From contig JAPLHM010000200.1 in NCBI GenBank assembly GCA_026389635.1, positions 1 to 8,502 on the forward strand: a DNA stretch of 8,502 nucleotides, given 5' to 3'. Every line of letters begins with the position of its first letter. The stretch's first letter is position 1. This document shows positions 5,869-8,502 of the stretch, piece by piece. The stretch is from Chloroflexota bacterium. GTDB lineage: Bacteria; Chloroflexota; Dehalococcoidia; GIF9; UBA5629. The notes beneath the pieces were generated by a model. It searched no databases, was not told the DNA's origin, and saw only the letters and a program-made list of their open reading frames with translations. Position numbers and translations under genes: made by a program.

Positions 5869-8502
5869 ATGATAACGGTGGGTCTGGATGGTAAAAGCTT
5901 CGAGAAGTATTCCATCAGCGTAGCGCTCAAGGATGGCTCCAGCCTGCATCTTCGCCCCATCCTCATGTCGGACGAGGAAAGGCTGCTGGCGCTTTTCAGC
6001 CGTATGAGCAAGCAGACTATTTACCTGCGCTTCCACCATGTCCTGACCTACATGTCTAAGGAAGAGGCGCGCCGTTTCTGCACTGTGGATTATGTCGATA
6101 CTTTTGCGCTGGTAGGTACCCTGGGCGAGGGGCCTGAAGAACGCATCATCGCGGTGGGACGCTACGCCAGGCAGCCCGGGGCCAACAGGGCGCAGATCGC
6201 CTTCGAGGTGGAGGATAAGTACCAGGGGTTGGGCATCGGCACCCACCTGCTGGACCAACTGGCCTTCATTGCGCGCGACAAGGGCATGACCATGTTCGAA
6301 GCTGAAGTGCTGGCAGAGAACAAGGATATGATGAACGTACTCATCAACAGCGGCTTCGACATGAAGAGGACATACCAGGGCACTACTTACATAGGCTTAC
6401 TCGACCTGGCCCCCACCGATGTTGTCGAGAAGAAGTCATCCGAGCGCGAGAAATTCTCGTCCATCGCCTCCCTGCGGGCCTTTCTCAACCCCAGGTCTGT
6501 GGCCGTGATCGGGGCCTCCAGGAAGCCCAATACTATCGGCAACTTCGTCTTCCGCAATCTCATCCAGCAGGATTTCAAGGGCGTAGTCTACCCGGTCAAT
6601 CCCAATGCCGAGGTGATAGCCGCCATCAAGGCCTACCCCTCCATCCTGGACATACCGGGGGATATCGACCTGGCCATAATCGCAATACCCGCCGACAAGG
6701 TACAGCAGGTGGTAGAGGAGAGCGCGCACAAGGGCGCCAGGGGCATCGTGGTGCTGAGCTCTGGCTTCGCCGATATAGGCGGCGAGGGGATTGAACGGCA
6801 AAACAAGCTGCTCACCACCATCCGCAACTACGGCATGCGCATGCTGGGACCCAACTGCATGGGTATGATAAATACCAACCCTGAAATAAATTTGAATGCC
6901 ACTTTTGCCAACGTGGTGCCGCCTCACGGCAATATCTCCTTCGCCACCCAGAGCGGTGTGCTGGGCTCGGCCATCCTGATGTACGCCACCAGCCTCAATA
7001 TCGGCCTCTCCACCTTCGTCAGCATAGGCAACCGCGCCGATATATCCAGCAACGAGCTGTTGCAGTACTGGGAGGACGACCCCGACACGGACGTGGTGCT
7101 GCTTTACTTGGAGTCATTCGGCAACCCCAGGAAGTTCACGCGCATCGCGCGCAGCTTCACGGCTAAAAAACCGGTTATCTCGCTGACCGGCAACCGCGGC
7201 GGCGCGCAAACCAGGAAAGCCACCTCGCAGACGGGCGCCATGGCCACCGACCAGGCGGCCACCGAGGCGCTTTACAAGCAGGCGGGCATACTGCGGGCGG
7301 ATACGCTGGAGGACCTCTTCGACACCGGCAGCCTGCTGGCCAATCAGCCGCTGCCGCAGGGCAACAGGGTGGCCATCATATCAAACGCGGCAGGCCCGGC
7401 GCTGCTGACCGCCGAAGCTTGCAGGAGCCGGGGACTCGAGGTCCCCCCACTGTCTGATGAGACTACTTCACAGCTAAAAACCCTGCTGCCGTCACGGGCC
7501 AATGTGTCCAACCCCATCGATATGTCGCCGGAGTTCGCCATAGGGCAGTACGGGGAGGCCCTCAAACTGCTGCTCAAGGACGCCAACGTTGATATGGTAG
7601 TGGTCATATTTATACCGCCCATATTAAGGTTGAACGAGGAATTTGCGGCCATTATCCGGGAGGTTGCTCCGCTGTATCGCGAGCGCGGCAAGCCGCTTGT
7701 AACATCTTTCCTGGGATCGAGGGGCGCCGGGATCGAGTTCGGCTCACTTGAGAAGAGATTCGTGCCTTCGTTCGCCTTCCCCGAATCGACGGCCGGCGCG
7801 CTGTCACGTGCCGTGGAGTTCAGCCAGCGGCTGAAGAGGCCCTCCGGCAAAATACCCGAGTTCCCCGATATCGACAGGGAGAGGGCGGACCAGATTATTA
7901 GTTCCGCTATCGAAAAATCTGGCGGGCGCCAGGTGTGGTTAGACGCTGAATCCATCCTGGGGCTGTTTGAGTGCTACGGTATAAAATTCGTCACGCTCAA
8001 GCTGGCCAGGACACCTTCAGAGGCCGCGGCGGCGGCGGAGCAGATCGGCTGCCCCGTAGCAGTCAAGATACTCTCCACCTCCATCTCCCAGAAAACCGAC
8101 GTGGAGGGCGTGGTCCTCGACTGCCGCGCAGGTGATGAGGTAAAGAACGCATTCGCGCGGATCAGGGAGAACCTGGAAAGGGTGGACAAGAGCGCCGAGA
8201 TGGAGGGGGTGATCATACAGAAGATGGTGCAGGGCGGTATCGAGGTAATCGTGGGCGTTACGCAGCACCCGGCTTTCGGCCCGCTCATGATGTTCGGCCT
8301 GGGAGGGATCTACGTAGAGCTTTTCCAGGACGTCACCTTCAACATCCATCCGTTGACCGACATCGACGCGCACGATATGATCAAGGCGGTCAAGGCCTAC
8401 CAGTTGCTGGAAGGCTGGCGGGGCTCCAAGCGGGCGGATATACCGTCCATCGAGGAACTGCTGCTGCGCATATCGGCCATGGCGGAGAACCACCCGCAGA
8501 TA
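5869..8502 (+). CDS. GNAT / NDP-forming acyl-CoA synthetase-like fusion, Pat-type protein lysine acetyltransferase (3' end outside window)
   Basis: The frame runs open from ATG 5869 to the last base, giving 878 residues. The sequence stops where relatives approach a closing ELDINP-type segment, so perhaps 20-40 residues are missing. A GNAT domain comes first (about 28-180) with the acetyl-CoA motif YQGLGIG (Q119-G124). Next are a CoA-binding Rossmann domain (about 203-330, VIGAS near 213-217, LGPNCMG near 326-332), the succinyl-CoA-ligase-like region (about 340-650, ATQSG near 359-363) and an ATP-grasp domain from about 688. Pat enzymes acetylate lysines, classically inactivating AMP-forming acetyl-CoA synthetase. 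GNAT-first order differs from E. coli PatZ/YfiQ (GNAT-last) and matches the reversed type described in some actinobacteria. The expected catalytic His of SHTGA is Gln454 (SQTGA), and the His of the ATP-grasp S-x-x-x-HK motif is Gln741 (ISQKTD), so synthetase activity is unlikely. It follows the cyclase gene by 17 bp. Confidence 0.9.
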   Translation, partial: MITVGLDGKSFEKYSISVALKDGSSLHLRPILMSDEERLLALFSRMSKQTIYLRFHHVLTYMSKEEARRFCTVDYVDTFALVGTLGEGPEERIIAVGRYARQPGANRAQIAFEVEDKYQGLGIGTHLLDQLAFIARDKGMTMFEAEVLAENKDMMNVLINSGFDMKRTYQGTTYIGLLDLAPTDVVEKKSSEREKFSSIASLRAFLNPRSVAVIGASRKPNTIGNFVFRNLIQQDFKGVVYPVNPNAEVIAAIKAYPSILDIPGDIDLAIIAIPADKVQQVVEESAHKGARGIVVLSSGFADIGGEGIERQNKLLTTIRNYGMRMLGPNCMGMINTNPEINLNATFANVVPPHGNISFATQSGVLGSAILMYATSLNIGLSTFVSIGNRADISSNELLQYWEDDPDTDVVLLYLESFGNPRKFTRIARSFTAKKPVISLTGNRGGAQTRKATSQTGAMATDQAATEALYKQAGILRADTLEDLFDTGSLLANQPLPQGNRVAIISNAAGPALLTAEACRSRGLEVPPLSDETTSQLKTLLPSRANVSNPIDMSPEFAIGQYGEALKLLLKDANVDMVVVIFIPPILRLNEEFAAIIREVAPLYRERGKPLVTSFLGSRGAGIEFGSLEKRFVPSFAFPESTAGALSRAVEFSQRLKRPSGKIPEFPDIDRERADQIISSAIEKSGGRQVWLDAESILGLFECYGIKFVTLKLARTPSEAAAAAEQIGCPVAVKILSTSISQKTDVEGVVLDCRAGDEVKNAFARIRENLERVDKSAEMEGVIIQKMVQGGIEVIVGVTQHPAFGPLMMFGLGGIYVELFQDVTFNIHPLTDIDAHDMIKAVKAYQLLEGWRGSKRADIPSIEELLLRISAMAENHPQI

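Noticed and set aside
7344..7955. 203-codon open frame on the minus strand opposite the acetyltransferase
   Set aside because: It mirrors a well-conserved coding frame on the + strand, shows low-complexity Ser-rich composition and no recognisable domain; other long minus-strand frames (2622-3143, 6436-6927, 8017-8493) are explained the same way.

Overview
The window is a moderately GC-rich bacterial chromosome segment with every recognisable gene on the + strand. Frequent ATA (Ile) and AGG (Arg) codons, soluble multi-PAS signalling proteins and short GC-rich intergenic hairpin repeats suggest a Chloroflexota/Dehalococcoidia-type anaerobe. That is an impression from style, not a marker-based assignment.

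Layout: (1) 1-963 is the 3' part of an FMN-dependent nitronate monooxygenase / FabK-like oxidoreductase whose start lies upstream of the window. (2) 964-1260 is a gene-free stretch of about 297 bp. It holds three 14-bp tandem repeats with a stray fourth copy, two adjacent GC-rich hairpins (REP-like), and an AT-richer part with direct and inverted repeats around a -10-like box, followed by a stem-loop just upstream of the next gene. (3) 1261-3843 encodes a soluble protein with five PAS domains and a C-terminal HD-GYP domain, predicted to degrade cyclic di-GMP. (4) 3844-3985 is a 142-bp gap. (5) 3986-5851 encodes a PAS-GAF-PAS-GGDEF protein with an intact GGDEF motif and an RxxD inhibitory site, predicted to make cyclic di-GMP. 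(6) After only 17 bp, 5869-8502 encodes nearly all of a GNAT / NDP-forming acyl-CoA-synthetase fusion, a Pat-type protein lysine acetyltransferase, running off the right edge.

How the genes may work together: the two c-di-GMP genes form an adjacent antagonistic pair, one making and one breaking the messenger. They carry a clearly homologous PAS domain, about 59% identical by hand alignment, suggesting they may sense the same or a related cue with opposite outputs. The acetyltransferase sits so close behind the cyclase that co-transcription is likely, raising the possibility that c-di-GMP signalling and acetyl-CoA-dependent protein acylation are under joint control. In the acetyltransferase, both positions expected to carry the phosphorelay histidines of NDP-forming acyl-CoA synthetases read glutamine (SQTGA and SQKTD), so the synthetase half is probably a regulatory or ligand-sensing module rather than an enzyme. 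None of the families is new; the notable points are the grouping, the PAS exchange between neighbours and the double His-to-Gln change.
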